NCBI GenBank assembly: GCA_944331815.1
Contig: CALVIQ010000057.1
Location: 1-5,830 of the forward strand
From: an uncultured Bacilli bacterium
GTDB taxonomy: Bacteria; Bacillota_I; Bacilli_A; RF39; UBA660
Reading direction: 5' to 3'
Length of the DNA stretch: 5,830 nucleotides
In this document: positions 5,355 to 5,830 of the stretch, one piece after another
How positions within the stretch are numbered: position 1 is the first letter of the stretch
Layout of the letters: each line of letters opens with the position of its first letter
The notes under the pieces: generated by a model
Database searches by the model: none
The model's input: only the letters and a program-made list of their open reading frames with translations
Told to the model about the DNA's origin: nothing
Translations under genes and position numbers: made by a program

Positions 5355-5368
5355 GAAGGAGAAAGATT

Positions 5369-5584
5369 ATGAAAAAAGGTATTCATCCAGAATATATGGA
5401 AACTAAAGTTACTTGTGCTTGTGGTAATACTTTTACAGTAAGATCTAATAAAAAAGAATTACATTTAGAAGTTTGTGACAAATGTCATCCATTCTTTACA
5501 GGTAAACAAGGAACTGTTACAAAAACAGGTAGAGTTGAAAAATTCAATCGTAAATATGGACTTAATCAAGATAAAGCTGCTTAA
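5369..5584 (+). CDS. rpmE: 50S ribosomal protein L31, zinc-binding (C+) type
   Basis: L31 is a small protein of the large ribosomal subunit that contributes to a bridge between the subunits. The 71-residue product carries the full zinc ribbon of the C+ form: C16-x-C18 (VTCACGN) and C36-x-x-C39 in [14 protein letters not shown]. It also has the conserved start MKKGIHPEY and the [11 protein letters not shown] tail (54-64), so it is the zinc-dependent paralogue, not the Cys-less YtiA/RpmE2 form made under zinc starvation. The start is set by AAGGAG at 5356-5361, seven bases before ATG; an in-frame ATG at 5333 would add 12 residues but lies inside the leader hairpin. It has its own strong promoter, hairpin leader and terminator, so it is probably monocistronic. 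In B. subtilis it follows rho, which is missing here. Confidence 0.97.
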   Translation: MKKGIHPEYMETKVTCACGNTFTVRSNKKELHLEVCDKCHPFFTGKQGTVTKTGRVEKFNRKYGLNQDKAA

Positions 5585-5597
5585 TTGCAGTTTTTTT
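5573..5597 (+). terminator. Intrinsic terminator of rpmE
   Basis: AAAGCTGC (5573-5580) pairs with GCAGTTTT (5587-5594), an 8-bp stem with one G-U pair, a six-base loop and a T-run at 5591-5597. The rpmE stop codon TAA (5582-5584) sits in the loop, so the stem overlaps the last codons of the gene. Confidence 0.8.
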
Positions 5598-5598
5598 G

Positions 5599-5607
5599 TG
5601 ATATAAT
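5599..5607 (+). promoter_or_regulatory. Extended -10 promoter of rpiB
   Basis: TGATATAAT is a perfect extended -10, starting two bases after the rpmE terminator T-run. No good -35 is found at 16-18 bp, where the terminator stem lies. Transcription would start near 5614, just before the AAAGGA ribosome binding site (5615-5620), giving a leader of about 16 bases. Confidence 0.55.
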
Positions 5608-5629
5608 TAAATAGAAAGGAAGATTCAAA

Positions 5630-5830
5630 ATGAAAATAGGAATAGCAAGTGATCATCGAGGTGTTATATTAAAAGAAAAAATTAAAAACTATTTAAATGA
5701 TAAATATCAAATAATAGATTATGGAACTAATTCAATAGAAAGTGTAGATTATCCACAATATGCTTATAAAATAGGTGAAAGTGTAAGAGATAATAAAATT
5801 GATTTAGGTATATTAATTTGTGGAACAGGA
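5630..5830 (+). CDS. rpiB: Ribose-5-phosphate isomerase B, N-terminal part (3' end outside window)
   Basis: RpiB interconverts ribose 5-phosphate and ribulose 5-phosphate in the non-oxidative pentose phosphate pathway. The first 67 residues of a protein usually near 145-150 are in view and the frame is open to the right edge. Seen directly: the opening strand MKIGIASDHRG with Asp8 and His9 of the phosphate/substrate site, the YGTNSIESVDYPQYA stretch (31-45), and LGILICGTG (59-67), whose Cys64 matches the catalytic base Cys66 of E. coli RpiB. The LacA/LacB subunits of galactose-6-phosphate isomerase belong to the same family and are an alternative, but ESVDYP and the conserved CGTG favour RpiB. 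The start is supported by AAAGGA at 5615-5620, nine bases upstream. It lies just behind the rpmE terminator and has its own extended -10. Confidence 0.93.
   Translation, partial: MKIGIASDHRGVILKEKIKNYLNDKYQIIDYGTNSIESVDYPQYAYKIGESVRDNKIDLGILICGTG

Noticed and set aside
5333..5368. Longer rpmE N-terminus starting at ATG 5333 (12 extra residues)
   Set aside because: This ATG lies in the leader hairpin with no ribosome binding site. L31 normally begins MKKGIHPEY, and AAGGAG is placed exactly for ATG 5369.

Overview
The window is very AT-rich DNA (about a quarter G+C by eye) that reads as a low-GC Bacillota (Firmicutes) chromosome. All seven named genes have Bacillota-style products, strong AGGAGG-type ribosome binding sites and sigma-A-like promoters, several with an extended -10 (TGnTATAAT). 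Trp is always TGG and no reading frame is interrupted by TGA, so the standard bacterial code applies rather than the Mycoplasma code. The presence of murA argues for a walled cell. An uncultured gut-type Bacilli lineage such as RF39 or a relative would fit, but that is only a guess from composition and gene style.

Layout, left to right. The 3' end of ung (uracil-DNA glycosylase) runs off the left edge and is followed after 46 bp by an MntP/YtaF-family membrane protein, probably the manganese exporter MntP. A short minus-strand gene converges on mntP with one base between the stop codons; it looks like an ImmA/IrrE peptidase domain without its HExxH zinc site. It is divergent from a two-gene unit: class II fructose-bisphosphate aldolase (fba) and the peptidoglycan enzyme MurA. 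A hairpin terminator sits directly against the ribosome binding site of the next gene, a membrane-anchored SGNH/GDSL-type protein whose usual catalytic His position is Phe. Next comes an unrecognised 296-residue minus-strand gene, then rpmE (ribosomal protein L31, zinc-binding form) with a hairpin leader and a terminator, and finally the 5' part of rpiB (ribose-5-phosphate isomerase B), cut by the right edge.

The fba - murA - (...) - rpmE order recalls the Bacillus subtilis neighbourhood fbaA - ywjH - murAB - glpX - rho - rpmE, with rho and glpX absent here and the SGNH gene plus the orphan gene in their place. mntP and rpiB also lie in that broad region in B. subtilis.

The most unusual signal is a 38-bp direct repeat (37/38 identical) at 4043-4080 and 5255-5292. 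The first copy is the 3' end of the SGNH gene including its stop codon. The second copy, 1212 bp away, keeps that coding tail as a remnant and supplies the -35 box of the rpmE promoter. Between the copies lie only the orphan gene and a bidirectional terminator. The simplest reading is that the SGNH gene and rpmE were once adjacent and a roughly 1.2-kb one-gene cassette was inserted with duplication of the junction.
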